A DNA stretch of 64,000 bases from Anaerolineaceae bacterium oral taxon 439 (GCA_001717545.1 CP017039.1:744001-808000); one strand, 5' to 3'; positions 40,148-49,209 are shown, counted from the first letter of the stretch. Notes: a model not told the origin generated them from the sequence alone. A program made the numbers and translations.

Positions 40148-40228
40148 ATGTTCTATTGGCGCCGGCAATGAATTGTAAAAGTAAACGCGGTTTGTTGTGA
40201 TTTCTTCTCAGTCAGCGCAAGGTGAGGT

Positions 40229-40780
40229 TTATTTCTTTCGATTTACGACGGTTAAGTAGAATCCGGCGACTTCCTCCGGCGTGTATCTCGTATTTTCTGC
40301 CAGCCACCATTTGACCGTTTCGGCGAAGCTCCAGACCAGGTGGCGCAGGAGGTAGCCGGACGGGACGTCGGTTTTGAAATCGTCCCGGTACCGGGAGAAC
40401 AGTTCGTTCAGATATTCCCGGAAGTATTTCATGAACAGGTCGCCGCTTTCGCCATGCAGGATCCCGTTCAGGTCGTTCCGGTGCGCTTTCAGGTGATACA
40501 GGAGATGGGTCAGCTTCAGATCGACGCTCCCGCTTCCCGCGGAATAATCGTGATCCGCTTCCTGGGTGAGGTCCTCGTTGAAGATGTGGTGAAAAATATC
40601 GGTGCACATCGATCGCAGCAGCTCGTCTTTGGTTTCGAAATGCGCATAAAAGGTGCTGCGGCCGATATTGGCGGCGTCGATAATTTCCTGAACCGTGATA
40701 TTCTCGTAGCGTTTCTTCTCCAGCAGGCTGCTGAGGGCTTTAAAGATTGCGTCGCGGGTTTTGATTTGCCGCCTGTCCAT
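40229..40780 (-). CDS. TetR-family transcriptional regulator
   Basis: A 183-residue regulator. The N-terminal helix-turn-helix is typical (RDAIFKALSSLLEKKRYENITVQEI, then ANIGRSTFYAHFETKDELL). The C-terminal ligand domain is of the type with YLLRHLVWSFAETVKWWLAENTRYTPEEV, as in many Firmicutes regulators of this group. The gene is divergent from a P1B metal ATPase gene, with 171 bases between starts. A palindrome ACAGAA-TG-TTCTGT sits at the expected transcription start of the ATPase gene, so it probably represses that gene; the inducer may be a metal-related or cell-stress ligand, which is inference. Confidence 0.9.
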   Translation of the reverse strand: MDRRQIKTRDAIFKALSSLLEKKRYENITVQEIIDAANIGRSTFYAHFETKDELLRSMCTDIFHHIFNEDLTQEADHDYSAGSGSVDLKLTHLLYHLKAHRNDLNGILHGESGDLFMKYFREYLNELFSRYRDDFKTDVPSGYLLRHLVWSFAETVKWWLAENTRYTPEEVAGFYLTVVNRKK

Positions 40781-40829
40781 GGTCCGCCTTTCGGTACAGA
40801 TGATGCGAATTGTTCAATATCTGACATTC

Positions 40830-40859
40830 GGGATTTTTTTGATTCTTGAAAAAAATCCC
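40830..40859. repeat. Perfect inverted repeat in the TetR/ATPase intergenic region
   Basis: GGGATTTTTTT (40830-40840) and AAAAAAATCCC (40849-40859) with an 8-base loop. It overlaps the TTGAAA -35 element of the ATPase gene and could form a hairpin on either transcript. Confidence 0.6.
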
Positions 40860-40896
40860 CCGCCTGGTAAAATCCCAATCGAACAGAATGTTCTGT
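40846..40896 (+). promoter_or_regulatory. P1B ATPase promoter with TetR operator
   Basis: TTGAAA (40846-40851), 16-base spacer, TAAAAT (40868-40873). The palindrome ACAGAA-TG-TTCTGT (40883-40896) covers the predicted start of transcription. Confidence 0.6.
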
Positions 40897-40951
40897 ATTG
40901 AATGGATTGTACGCTGATTTTCGTCGGCGTCAAACGAAGCGAGGCAGGATC

Positions 40952-42847
40952 ATGATTAAAAGGATCAGCGACTTTTTAGCGGGTCTTCCCGCGACGATCG
41001 CCGCCGGGGTTTTTCTCCTGATGGATCTCATTCCGCATCTGGCAACGGAATTCGGTATTACCGAGGTTCCTTGGATCGCGTTTCCGTTCGATCCGGGGTG
41101 GGTGACCGTCCTGATCAGCGGCACGCCGCTCGTATACCTGGCCGTGTGGCGCATGATTCATCATTCCGGGATCGGGAAAATCTCGTCGGCGTTATTAATC
41201 TCGATCGCTATGTTCGCCGCAATCGCGATCGGCGACCTGTTCGCGGCGGGGGAGGTCGCCTTTATCATGGCGGTCGGCGCGATTCTGGAAGAACGGACCG
41301 TCGAGCGCGCTAAGAAGGGCCTGAAGAAGCTGATTTCGCTCGCCCCGGCGCAGGGTCGACGGATCGCGAACGGGAAAGAGGAGATGATCCCGGTTGGGGA
41401 GGTTCGGATCCAGGATACACTGCGGGTTCTTCCCGGCGAGACGGTTCCGGTCGACGGCGTCATTGTTCGCGGCGAAACTTCGATCGATCAGTCGGTCATG
41501 ACCGGGGAATCGCTCCCCGTGGATAAGCGCGCCGGAGACGAGGCGTACAGCGGTACGATGAATTGTTTCGGTTCGATCGATCTCCGGGCGACGCGGGTTG
41601 GGGAGGATAGTTCGCTGCAAAAGCTGATCCGGATGGTCCGGGAGGCGGAGGATAAAAAAGCGCCGATGGCGCGGGCGGCGGATATCGCCGCGAGCTGGCT
41701 CGTTCCCGCCGCTCTCCTGATCGCGATTCTGGCTGGCGTGATGACGCGCGATATCGTTCGCGCCGTGACCGTTCTGGTCGTTTTCTGTCCCTGCGCGCTG
41801 GTCCTCGCGACGCCGACCGCGATTATGGCCGCGATCGGGCAGGCGACCCGGCACGGCGTCATTATCAAATTCGGGGAAGCGCTGGAACGGATGGGGAAGG
41901 CGGATACGGTCGCGTTCGATAAAACGGGAACGCTGACGTACGGCCGGCTGGAGGTCAGCGACGTCATTTCGTTTGATCCCGCGCTCGACGAGATGGAGCT
42001 GCTTTCGCTCGCCGCTTCCGCCGAAGCGAAAAGCGAGCACCCGCTGGCGAAGGCGATCAGCGCTTCTGCACGCAGTTCGGGGGTCCGGATTTCGGATTCC
42101 GAAGCATTCCATATGATCCCCGGGCGCGGGATCGCCGCGACGGTTCAGGGGAGGGAACTGCTCTGCGGAAGCGAAGACTTCCTGACCGGGAGCGGCGTTG
42201 AACTGGACAGTGGGGTCCGCGAAACGGTTGCCGCGCTCCGGCTTCAGGGGAAAGCGCCGATTCTGGTGGGAGAAGGCGAAGCGTGCGTCGGGGTGCTGGC
42301 GATGTCCGACACGCTCCGCCCTGAAGTCGGGGACATCATCGCCGCGCTTCGCGAGATGGGGACCGAGGTCGTGCTGCTGACCGGGGACCATCAGCAGACC
42401 GCCGATTATTTCGCCGCTCAGGCCGGGATCGAGCGGGTCGAAGCGCAGCTGCTTCCGGAAGAAAAGGTTGAATGGATTCTCGCGCTTCAGGAGAAAGGCC
42501 GGCTTGTGTGCATGGTTGGGGACGGCGTAAACGACGCGCCCGCGTTGAAAACGGCCGCCGTCGGGGTCGCGATGGGCGGGTTGGGAAGCGATATCGCGGT
42601 CGGCGCAGCCGATATCGTTTTAATGCGCGACGATATTTCCCGGCTCCCGTACCTGAAACGGCTTTCCGACGCGACCCTCAGAACGATCCGGGCGAGTATC
42701 GCTTTATCGATGGGGATTAACCTGTTCGCGGTGACGTTATCGGTTCTGGGCGTTCTGACGCCGACGACCGGCGCGCTGGTGCATAACGCGGGCTCCTGCT
42801 TCGTCGTATTGATCGCGGCGCTGCTTTACGATCGAAAATTTGAATAA
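40952..42847 (+). CDS. P1B-type heavy-metal translocating ATPase
   Basis: A 631-residue cation pump with the transmembrane metal motif CPC in VVFCPCALVLATPTA, the phosphorylation site DKTGTLT, the TGES actuator loop, the HP locus SEHPLAKAI and the GDGVNDAPAL hinge. There is no N-terminal metal-binding (CxxC) domain. The last membrane helix has ALVHNAGSCFVVLIAALL, which matches neither the classic Cu-type (MxxSS) nor Zn/Cd-type (DxG) signature, so the metal cannot be assigned. ATG 40952 is chosen because GAGG lies seven bases upstream; the frame opens at 40898. Divergent TetR gene and operator indicate repression control. Confidence 0.92.
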   Translation: MIKRISDFLAGLPATIAAGVFLLMDLIPHLATEFGITEVPWIAFPFDPGWVTVLISGTPLVYLAVWRMIHHSGIGKISSALLISIAMFAAIAIGDLFAAGEVAFIMAVGAILEERTVERAKKGLKKLISLAPAQGRRIANGKEEMIPVGEVRIQDTLRVLPGETVPVDGVIVRGETSIDQSVMTGESLPVDKRAGDEAYSGTMNCFGSIDLRATRVGEDSSLQKLIRMVREAEDKKAPMARAADIAASWLVPAALLIAILAGVMTRDIVRAVTVLVVFCPCALVLATPTAIMAAIGQATRHGVIIKFGEALERMGKADTVAFDKTGTLTYGRLEVSDVISFDPALDEMELLSLAASAEAKSEHPLAKAISASARSSGVRISDSEAFHMIPGRGIAATVQGRELLCGSEDFLTGSGVELDSGVRETVAALRLQGKAPILVGEGEACVGVLAMSDTLRPEVGDIIAALREMGTEVVLLTGDHQQTADYFAAQAGIERVEAQLLPEEKVEWILALQEKGRLVCMVGDGVNDAPALKTAAVGVAMGGLGSDIAVGAADIVLMRDDISRLPYLKRLSDATLRTIRASIALSMGINLFAVTLSVLGVLTPTTGALVHNAGSCFVVLIAALLYDRKFE

Positions 42848-43017
42848 GGATTCTTCGGCGGGTGAGAGCTCTGTCTTTTTAACGCGAATGTCCCTGAAAA
42901 CGTACTATTTCTTACAGAGCCGGGCGGAATCGTTTATCATTATTTTGACTTATGTCATTTCTCATAGACGATAGTATTCGGGGATGAAAATTCAATAAAA
43001 AAGGGCAAGGGAAAGAA

Positions 43018-45177
43018 ATGAGCTTAGCGAAATTTAATAAGGACATGCCGGTAGCGGCGGCTCTTCCGAAGCGAATCGAGCGACTGAACGATTTAGCCTA
43101 TAACCTGTGGTGGGCATGGAATCCGGACGCGGTCGACCTGTTCAAGCAGATCGATCCGGTTATCTGGAATTCGGTGACGCATAGTCCGATCGAGATGCTG
43201 AAACGGACGTCGCGCGCCGTTTTCAACCAGAAAGCCAACGATAAAGAATTTATCGCAGCTTACGACGCTGTGCTCGCTGCCTTCGACGCGTATATGACCC
43301 GGAAAGATACCTGGTTCGCGACGCATTATCCGAATATCCAGGACAAAACGATCAGCTACTTCTCGTTTGAATTCGGGCTGCATGAATCGATTCCGGCGTA
43401 TGCCGGCGGGCTGGGGATTTTAGCGGGGGACCACCTGAAGGAATCCAGCGATATGGGACTGCCGCTGGTCGCGATCGGGTTTATTTACAACGAGGGCTAT
43501 TTCGTCCAGAAAATTACCGAGGACGGCTGGCAGGAGACGTCGAATTTTCATCTCGATTTCTCGAGTCTGCCGATGATCCCGCTGACGGACGAAAAGGGGA
43601 AGAACATTATCGTTTCCGTTTCGCTCCCGGGCCGCGATATTTACGCGCGCGCCTGGATGATGCAGGTCGGGCGGGTTCCGCTTTATCTTCTCGACACGTC
43701 GATCGATGAAAACTCGCCGTACGACCGGCAGCTGACCGCAAAGCTATATACGTCGGACCTGGAAACGCGGATTTCGCAGGAGATTCTTCTCGGGATCGGC
43801 GGCGTGCGGCTGCTGCGCAGGCTTGGGTACAACCCGACCGTCTGGCATATGAACGAAGGCCATGCGGCGTTCCTGGCGCTGGAACGCTGCCGCGAGTACG
43901 TTAAGGGCGGGAAGAGCTTCGACGAAGCCGTCGAACTCGTCCGCAAGGGCAACGTTTTCACGACGCATACGCCGGTCCCGGCAGGGAACGACAAGTTCCC
44001 GGTCTGGTTGATTGAAAAATACTTTAATCAATACTGGGCGGAACTGGAGCTGAGCCGCGATAAGTTTATCGATCTGGCGCGCGAAGCCAGTCCGTACGGC
44101 GATCAGTTCACGATGCCGATTTTAGCGCTCAAACTCTCCGAACGCTCGAACGGCGTTTCCGAGCTTCATGGCGAGGTCTCCCGATCCATGTGGCATTTCT
44201 TATGGAAGGACAAGCGCGTCGAGGAGGTTCCGATTACCTCGATCACGAACGGCGTCCATACGTTCAGCTGGACATCGCGGCGGATGGGGCTGCTCTTTGA
44301 TAAATATTTAGGGAAAGAATGGCGCGAGAATCCGGATCATCCTGACGTCTGGGCGAAGGTTGACGAAATCCCGAACGAGGAACTCTGGGCCGTCAAGCGG
44401 CACCAGAAACGCAAGCTGGCCCGGTTTGTTAACGACCGCGCCCGGGCGCAGTGGCTCGCGGGATCGATCCATCCCATCCAGACGCTGGCCGCCGGCGTTC
44501 TTCTCGATTCTGACGCGCTGACGATCGGATTCGCGCGCCGGTTCCCGACGTATAAGCGCGGGAACCTGATCTTACGCGATTATGAACGGCTGCTGCGATT
44601 GATTAATGATGTTCATTGCCCGATTCAGATTATTTTTTCCGGCAAGGCGCATCCCGCCGACGAGCCGGGAAAGCTCATCGTCCAGCAGATTTACCGGGCG
44701 ATCAAGGATCATCGTATGGGCGGGCGCATGGTTTTCGTCGAAAACTATGATATGGATATCGCGCGGCACCTGGTTCAGGGCGTCGACGTATGGATGAATA
44801 CGCCGCGGCGTCCGAACGAGGCGTCGGGAACGTCCGGGATGAAGGCGGCGATGAACGGCGGGCTGAACTTCTCGATCCTCGACGGCTGGTGGCACGAGGG
44901 CTACAACGGAAGTAACGGCTGGGCGATCGGCACGGACGCGACGTTTGATTCGAACGAACGTCAGGATGAGGTCGACGCGCTGAGCCTGTACGAGACGCTG
45001 GAAGACAAGATCGTCCCGATGTTCTACGAGAACCGGGATGAAAACGGGATCCCGGCCGGATGGATGACGATGGTGAAGAACGCGATCCGAACGCTGTCTC
45101 CTGAATTTTCGATGCGCCGGATGGTCAGCGAGTATGCGAACCGGATGTACCTGCCGTCGATTTCAGAGCAGCAATAA
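43018..45177 (+). CDS. glgP: Alpha-glucan phosphorylase
   Basis: Releases glucose 1-phosphate from glycogen or maltodextrin. The 719-residue GT35 enzyme belongs to the shorter bacterial/archaeal branch: it begins with the DUF3417-like RIERLNDLAYNLWWAWNPDA, then ISYFSFEFGLHESIPAYAGGLGILAGDHLK, VWHMNEGHAAF, FTTHTPVPAGNDKF and ITNGVHTFSW, with the pyridoxal-phosphate lysine in EASGTSGMKAAMNGGLN near residue 610. The regulatory phosphorylation and AMP sites of the eukaryotic enzyme are not present. AAGGGAAAGAA precedes ATG 43018. A strong terminator follows, so it is monocistronic. Confidence 0.95.
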   Translation: MSLAKFNKDMPVAAALPKRIERLNDLAYNLWWAWNPDAVDLFKQIDPVIWNSVTHSPIEMLKRTSRAVFNQKANDKEFIAAYDAVLAAFDAYMTRKDTWFATHYPNIQDKTISYFSFEFGLHESIPAYAGGLGILAGDHLKESSDMGLPLVAIGFIYNEGYFVQKITEDGWQETSNFHLDFSSLPMIPLTDEKGKNIIVSVSLPGRDIYARAWMMQVGRVPLYLLDTSIDENSPYDRQLTAKLYTSDLETRISQEILLGIGGVRLLRRLGYNPTVWHMNEGHAAFLALERCREYVKGGKSFDEAVELVRKGNVFTTHTPVPAGNDKFPVWLIEKYFNQYWAELELSRDKFIDLAREASPYGDQFTMPILALKLSERSNGVSELHGEVSRSMWHFLWKDKRVEEVPITSITNGVHTFSWTSRRMGLLFDKYLGKEWRENPDHPDVWAKVDEIPNEELWAVKRHQKRKLARFVNDRARAQWLAGSIHPIQTLAAGVLLDSDALTIGFARRFPTYKRGNLILRDYERLLRLINDVHCPIQIIFSGKAHPADEPGKLIVQQIYRAIKDHRMGGRMVFVENYDMDIARHLVQGVDVWMNTPRRPNEASGTSGMKAAMNGGLNFSILDGWWHEGYNGSNGWAIGTDATFDSNERQDEVDALSLYETLEDKIVPMFYENRDENGIPAGWMTMVKNAIRTLSPEFSMRRMVSEYANRMYLPSISEQQ

Positions 45178-45203
45178 GCCTGGACGAAGGATGTTTTTCA
45201 TGC

Positions 45204-45236
45204 GAAGAGGAGAGCGCCGCTCTCTTCTTCTTTTTT
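45204..45236 (+). terminator. Intrinsic terminator after glgP
   Basis: 12-base stem GAAGAGGAGAGC (45204-45215) / GCTCTCTTCTTC (45219-45230) with one G-U pair and a 3-base loop, followed by six T. Confidence 0.9.
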
Positions 45237-45407
45237 AGTATGTCGGGTTTTCGATTATCCGGAATTGGGAAGCCTCGTTGGTCCGGATCGTGGCAGGCTT
45301 CGGCGATCGCGGCCGCCGTTGTCATTTTCTTTCCGGATTCTTTTTCGCGGGAACGGTTTTGTATTTTATAAAGAGGACGGATAACGATTTTAAGGGGAAT
45401 GCTGCGA

Positions 45408-46109
45408 ATGGAAGCTGAATTCAGGCCGAAGGGAATGGTATTCGATTTTAATGGGACGCTGATCGACGATACGCTGATTCAGCGGGAAGTCTGGCGGCGT
45501 TTATTCCCGGTCTTCATGAAGCGCGAAATGGCCGAGGGCGAATATGAGGCGCGGATCCTGGGGAACACGAACAGCGTTATCCTGCAATTCTATTTCCCGG
45601 GAATTACGCCGGAACGCGAGTATGCGATGCTGACGCGGAAAGAAGCGCTTTATCGGGAGGTCATGCGCGAGGATCCGGCGCGGCGGATCGTTTTTTATCC
45701 GGGGGTAACTGAGACGCTGGACGGGCTTCGCGAGCGGAGAATCCCGTTTACGATCGCGACCGCTTCGGAGATTACGAACGTTGAATTTTACTTTTCCGAT
45801 TTCGGGCTGGGTCGCTGGTTCGCGGGTCCCGAAGAGATCGTTTTCGACAACGGGACGTTCCCGGGAAAACCCGAACCCGATATTTACCGGATCGCAGCGA
45901 AACGATTGGGACTGACGCCGGCGGAGTGTGTTGTCGCCGAGGACACTCTGGCGGGGATTACCGCGGCGAAAGCGGCCGGGATGGGGCGGATCTTCGCGAT
46001 TAATCCGATCCTGAACCGCGCGGAGATCCTCAGCGATCCGGAGGTTTACCGGGTCCTTCCGGATTTCGTCGGATTTATCGACCGTTGGGACCGCAACGAT
46101 TTTCAATGA
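45408..46109 (+). CDS. HAD-superfamily phosphatase/phosphoglucomutase-like hydrolase
   Basis: A 233-residue HAD protein of the beta-phosphoglucomutase subgroup with an alpha-helical cap. Motif I reads VFDFNGTL, with Asn at the position of the usual second Asp (DxDGT), motif II is TIATAS, and GKPEPDIYR and VAEDTLAGITAAKAAG provide motifs III and IV. The Asn substitution removes the normal general acid/base, so the catalytic mechanism or activity may differ. I place the start at ATG 45408, which has AAGGGG at a normal distance; ATG 45399 is too close to it. It overlaps mazG by four bases. Substrate unknown. Confidence 0.85.
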   Translation: MEAEFRPKGMVFDFNGTLIDDTLIQREVWRRLFPVFMKREMAEGEYEARILGNTNSVILQFYFPGITPEREYAMLTRKEALYREVMREDPARRIVFYPGVTETLDGLRERRIPFTIATASEITNVEFYFSDFGLGRWFAGPEEIVFDNGTFPGKPEPDIYRIAAKRLGLTPAECVVAEDTLAGITAAKAAGMGRIFAINPILNRAEILSDPEVYRVLPDFVGFIDRWDRNDFQ

Positions 46110-47191
46110 AAATGAAACGAGATAAAATCATGACTTTTATGGATTCGATGCCGACGGGGATCATCGTTCTGGATTGGAGAAAACTAAGCGACGCGTATCA
46201 TCTCCCCGTACCGCCGACGATAACAGTTTGGATACGCGCTCCGAAGGACGCGGCGCGCTTAGCCGGGATCTTGAAAACGGAATACCCGGGCGATCATCCG
46301 CTGAAATTCCTGGATGAGGACGGCGTGGCGATGGGCGGAACGACGGTCGACGGTTTGGCTGACAGCGCGATTTTGCTTGAGAGCTGCGCCGCGGTCGATA
46401 TTCCGCCGCTTCCCGCTAATCACGGGTTTGAGAATTTTCAGGACATTGTCGCGACGCTGCGTTCGCCGGGCGGCTGCCCCTGGGACCGGGAGCAGACGCA
46501 TCAGTCGATCCGGGACGATTTCCTTCAGGAGGCGTACGAACTGATCGACGGTCTCGACCGTCTCGATCTGGAAATGATCCGCGAGGAACTCGGCGATATC
46601 CTGCTGCATGTCGTCATGCAGGCGCAGATGGCGGCCGCGGACGGCGAGTTCACGATGGGGGACGTCATCGACGGGATCAGCGAGAAAATGATCTTCCGCC
46701 ATCAGCATATTTTTAACCGGCAGGAAACGCTGACGTCGGACGAGGTTGTCGATCGTTGGGAAAAGCTGAAAAAAGCGGAACGGGAAAAGAAGCGGAAACG
46801 GCAGGGGCTTCTCGACGGAATTTCGATCGCGATGCCGGCGCTGTCGATGGCGTTCGGGTATCAGAAACGGGCCGCGCGCGCCGGGTTCGACTGGGATTCG
46901 GTCGACGGCGTCTGGGATAAGCTCGCGGAGGAGATCGCTGAATTTAAGGCGGCCGCGACGGACGAAGCGCGGAGCGCGGAATTCGGCGATATCCTGTTTA
47001 CGCTGGTCAACCTGGCCCGGCGGCTGAAGATCGATCCGGAAACGGCGCTGCGTTCGACGAACCGCCGCTTTTACGACCGGTTCCGTTATATTGAAAAGCG
47101 GGCGGAGGCGCAGGGAAAGACCGTTTTTGACCTGACGCTCGCGGAAATGGACGCGCTCTGGGAAGAGCGGAAAGCCTGTGAAGAAGGCTGA
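46106..47191 (+). CDS. mazG: MazG-family nucleoside triphosphate pyrophosphohydrolase
   Basis: Hydrolyses nucleoside triphosphates to monophosphates and pyrophosphate, for pool sanitation or stress control. The 361-residue protein has two MazG domains: LRSPGGCPWDREQTHQSIRDDFLQEAYELID with EELGDILLHVV, and later WDKLAEEIAEFKAA with EFGDILFTLVNLARR. The N-terminal 110 residues are an extra region without a clear family; it may be a remnant of the methylase-like domain attached to MazG in other bacteria. The start is probably ATG 46106 in the ATGA overlap with the HAD gene; ATG 46130 is an alternative. The next gene overlaps by 14 bases. Confidence 0.9.
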   Translation: MKMKRDKIMTFMDSMPTGIIVLDWRKLSDAYHLPVPPTITVWIRAPKDAARLAGILKTEYPGDHPLKFLDEDGVAMGGTTVDGLADSAILLESCAAVDIPPLPANHGFENFQDIVATLRSPGGCPWDREQTHQSIRDDFLQEAYELIDGLDRLDLEMIREELGDILLHVVMQAQMAAADGEFTMGDVIDGISEKMIFRHQHIFNRQETLTSDEVVDRWEKLKKAEREKKRKRQGLLDGISIAMPALSMAFGYQKRAARAGFDWDSVDGVWDKLAEEIAEFKAAATDEARSAEFGDILFTLVNLARRLKIDPETALRSTNRRFYDRFRYIEKRAEAQGKTVFDLTLAEMDALWEERKACEEG

Positions 47192-47846
47192 CCGGATTCG
47201 CATCCCCCTTCATATTGTCCCATGGATCGCGGCGTTCCTTTTTTCAGCTCTCGCCGTCGCGTTCCGCTTCAGCTCGGAAATCGTCGAACGGCGCGAAACG
47301 ATACAGCAGCGGATCCCGGCGGTCCAGGCCGAAATCGCGGGTCTCTCCGCGGCGGTTCGGCTCCCCGAAATCGACGTATCGATCGAGCGTCCGCTTCGGC
47401 TCCTCGCCGGATCGGAAAGCCATCTCGATTTTACGCTGTCGGCGGAGGATCCGGGCGAGATTCCTGGGCTGGAAACGCGCCTGGTCAGCGAGACTGCGTT
47501 CGCCGGCGCGGAGGTCATGGACGGAACGGCGTTTTTCCCGGTTCGGTCCGAACCGTTTCAGGGAAACGCGCACGTCCGGATATGGGCCTGGCCGAACGAA
47601 TCCCGCCTGACAGGCGAATGGACGCTGACCGCGCTTTTTTTTGATCCGGATCGGACAGCGCTCGATTCGTCCGGCGCGATCGACCGATGGGTCCGCGTTT
47701 CGAAGCCGATCGAGATCGAGACCGTCCGTTTTTTTGGACTGGACGCGGCGGCGATAAAGTGGTTTTTTCGAGGAATGATGACGGCGGCGGGATTGTCGCT
47801 GATTTGGGGCTGGGTGCTGCTGATACGGAGACGGTCCGTTCATTAA
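47178..47846 (+). CDS. Membrane protein with extracytoplasmic beta-rich domain, unknown
   Basis: A 222-residue protein starting at GTG 47178 inside the end of mazG. It has one membrane segment near each end (IVPWIAAFLFSALAVAF, about 13-30, and MMTAAGLSLIWGWVLLIR, about 200-217) and a region of about 160 residues between that is likely outside the cytoplasm, beginning with a coiled-coil-like stretch (EIVERRETIQQRIPAVQAEIAGL). The central part looks like beta sandwich (LDFTLSAEDPGE, RIWAWPNESRLTGEWTLTALF). No known family was recognised. It meets the tRNA gene tail to tail, with eight bases between. Confidence 0.65.
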   Translation: MKKADRIRIPLHIVPWIAAFLFSALAVAFRFSSEIVERRETIQQRIPAVQAEIAGLSAAVRLPEIDVSIERPLRLLAGSESHLDFTLSAEDPGEIPGLETRLVSETAFAGAEVMDGTAFFPVRSEPFQGNAHVRIWAWPNESRLTGEWTLTALFFDPDRTALDSSGAIDRWVRVSKPIEIETVRFFGLDAAAIKWFFRGMMTAAGLSLIWGWVLLIRRRSVH

Positions 47847-47853
47847 GAAGAAG

Positions 47854-47926
47854 TGGGCCTGGCAGGATTCGAACCAGCGACCAAGAGGTTATGAGCCCCC
47901 TGCTCTAACCGCTGAGCTACAGGCCC
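47854..47926 (-). tRNA. tRNA with CAU anticodon, probably tRNA-Ile2
   Basis: 73 bases: acceptor GGGCCUG/CAGGCCC with discriminator A, D arm GCUC/GAGC, anticodon loop CUCAUAA. The body (AGCGGUUAGAGCAG, UUGGUCGCUGGUUCGAAU) resembles E. coli tRNA-Ile2, whose C34 becomes lysidine and reads AUA, more than elongator or initiator Met. The T stem GCUGG/CCUGC has a U-U mismatch at 51-63, and two anticodon-stem pairs are G-U. CCA is not encoded. An ATTATA (minus-strand TATAAT, 47943-47938) is the likely -10 element. Confidence 0.9.
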
Positions 47927-47937
47927 CACGGTTCTCT

Positions 47938-47943
47938 ATTATA
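47938..47943 (-). promoter_or_regulatory. -10 element of the CAU tRNA
   Basis: TATAAT on the minus strand, 11 bases before the tRNA 5' end. The same block also reads TATAAT on the plus strand (47940-47945) and could serve nagA. No good -35 on either strand. Confidence 0.5.
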
Positions 47944-48023
47944 ATTGAATTTATGAGAAAATAAACCCTGAGGCTGTTCGTCGATTAATATTGACGTATC
48001 GTCGTTCTAAGGAGATTTCACCG

Positions 48024-49196
48024 ATGAATAAACTTTTAATTACGAATGCGCGGATTTATACTCCGCTGCACCCTGTTTTTACCGGCTGGTTACTCGCCGA
48101 GGATAAAAAAATCTTTTCATTCAGCAAGGGTCAGCCGAGCGCTGAGCTGGCCGCGGCGGCCGATCGGACGATCGACGCCGGTGGGAAGGCGCTCCTTCCC
48201 GGCTTTATCGATATCCATACCCACGGCGGGTTAGGGTATTGCACGATGGACGCGGATCCGGTCCGTCTCCGCGCGATCGCCGAACGCAACGCTCAGCACG
48301 GCGTTACCGGGTTCTTACCGACGACGCTCACGGCCCGGTATAAACCGACGGTCGCCGCGATCGAGGCGGCGACGTCGATGATCGGGGAGCGCGGGAAAGG
48401 GGCGAAGGTTTTCGGGGTCCATCTCGAAGGCCCGTATTTTAACCTTGCGAAGGCGGGGGCGCAGGATCCGGACAGCATTCGCCGCGCCGACCCGAAGGAG
48501 GTCCGCGATTTTATCCGCGCCGGGAAAATCCGGTTGATCGCGATGGCGCCCGAGTATCCGGAGAACCTCGCCGCCGGCGATATTTTCGCGTCCGAAGGAA
48601 TTACCGTTTCCGCGGGCCATACCGATTCGAATTATGTCCACCTGGTCGAGGCGGCGAAGCACGGTTTTTCCCTCGTGACGCACCTGTTCAACGGCATGAA
48701 GGCGTTCAGCCATCGCGAGCCGGGGACGATCGGCGGCGCGCTGACGCTCGACGATTATACGGTGGAGATGATCTGCGACAACGTGCATTCGCATCCGGCG
48801 GCGCAGAATTTAGCCTATCGCGCGAAGGGGAGCCGTGGAATTATCCTGATTACGGACTGTATCCGGCCGTCGGGGCTTCCGGACGGGTCGTACCCGTTTA
48901 CCGACACGGTCAACGTCACGGTCTCTGAAAATGGGACGAATTTACGGCTTCCGGGCGGGAATCTCGCCGGTTCGGCGCTGACGATGGATCGGGCGCTCAG
49001 GAATTTCTCCGCCAATACCGGCGCGTCGCTGGACGAGATCTGGCGCTGTTCGAGCCTGAACGCCGCGATTAAAATCGGCGTTTCCGGCGAAACGGGCAGT
49101 ATCGAAAAAGGCAAGCTTGCCGATCTGGTCCTGATGACCGACGAATTCGACGTCACGCATACGATTATCGACGGGCAGGTCGTCTACGAACGATAA
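48024..49196 (+). CDS. nagA: N-acetylglucosamine-6-phosphate deacetylase
   Basis: Removes the acetyl group from N-acetylglucosamine 6-phosphate, leading aminosugars into glycolysis or back to cell-wall synthesis. The 390-residue amidohydrolase has FIDIHTHGGLGYCTMDAD, HLEGPYFNL, SAGHTDSNY, THLFNGMKAFSHREPG and ILITDCIRPSGLPDG, which includes the catalytic Asp, and GSIEKGKLADLVLM at the end. ATG 48024 has AAGGAG at nine bases; the open frame begins earlier at 47991. nagB is not adjacent; instead the gene stands 13 bases ahead of a UDP-sugar dehydrogenase, a link to surface polysaccharide synthesis. Confidence 0.95.
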   Translation: MNKLLITNARIYTPLHPVFTGWLLAEDKKIFSFSKGQPSAELAAAADRTIDAGGKALLPGFIDIHTHGGLGYCTMDADPVRLRAIAERNAQHGVTGFLPTTLTARYKPTVAAIEAATSMIGERGKGAKVFGVHLEGPYFNLAKAGAQDPDSIRRADPKEVRDFIRAGKIRLIAMAPEYPENLAAGDIFASEGITVSAGHTDSNYVHLVEAAKHGFSLVTHLFNGMKAFSHREPGTIGGALTLDDYTVEMICDNVHSHPAAQNLAYRAKGSRGIILITDCIRPSGLPDGSYPFTDTVNVTVSENGTNLRLPGGNLAGSALTMDRALRNFSANTGASLDEIWRCSSLNAAIKIGVSGETGSIEKGKLADLVLMTDEFDVTHTIIDGQVVYER

Positions 49197-49209
49197 GGAG
49201 CGGTCTCTG

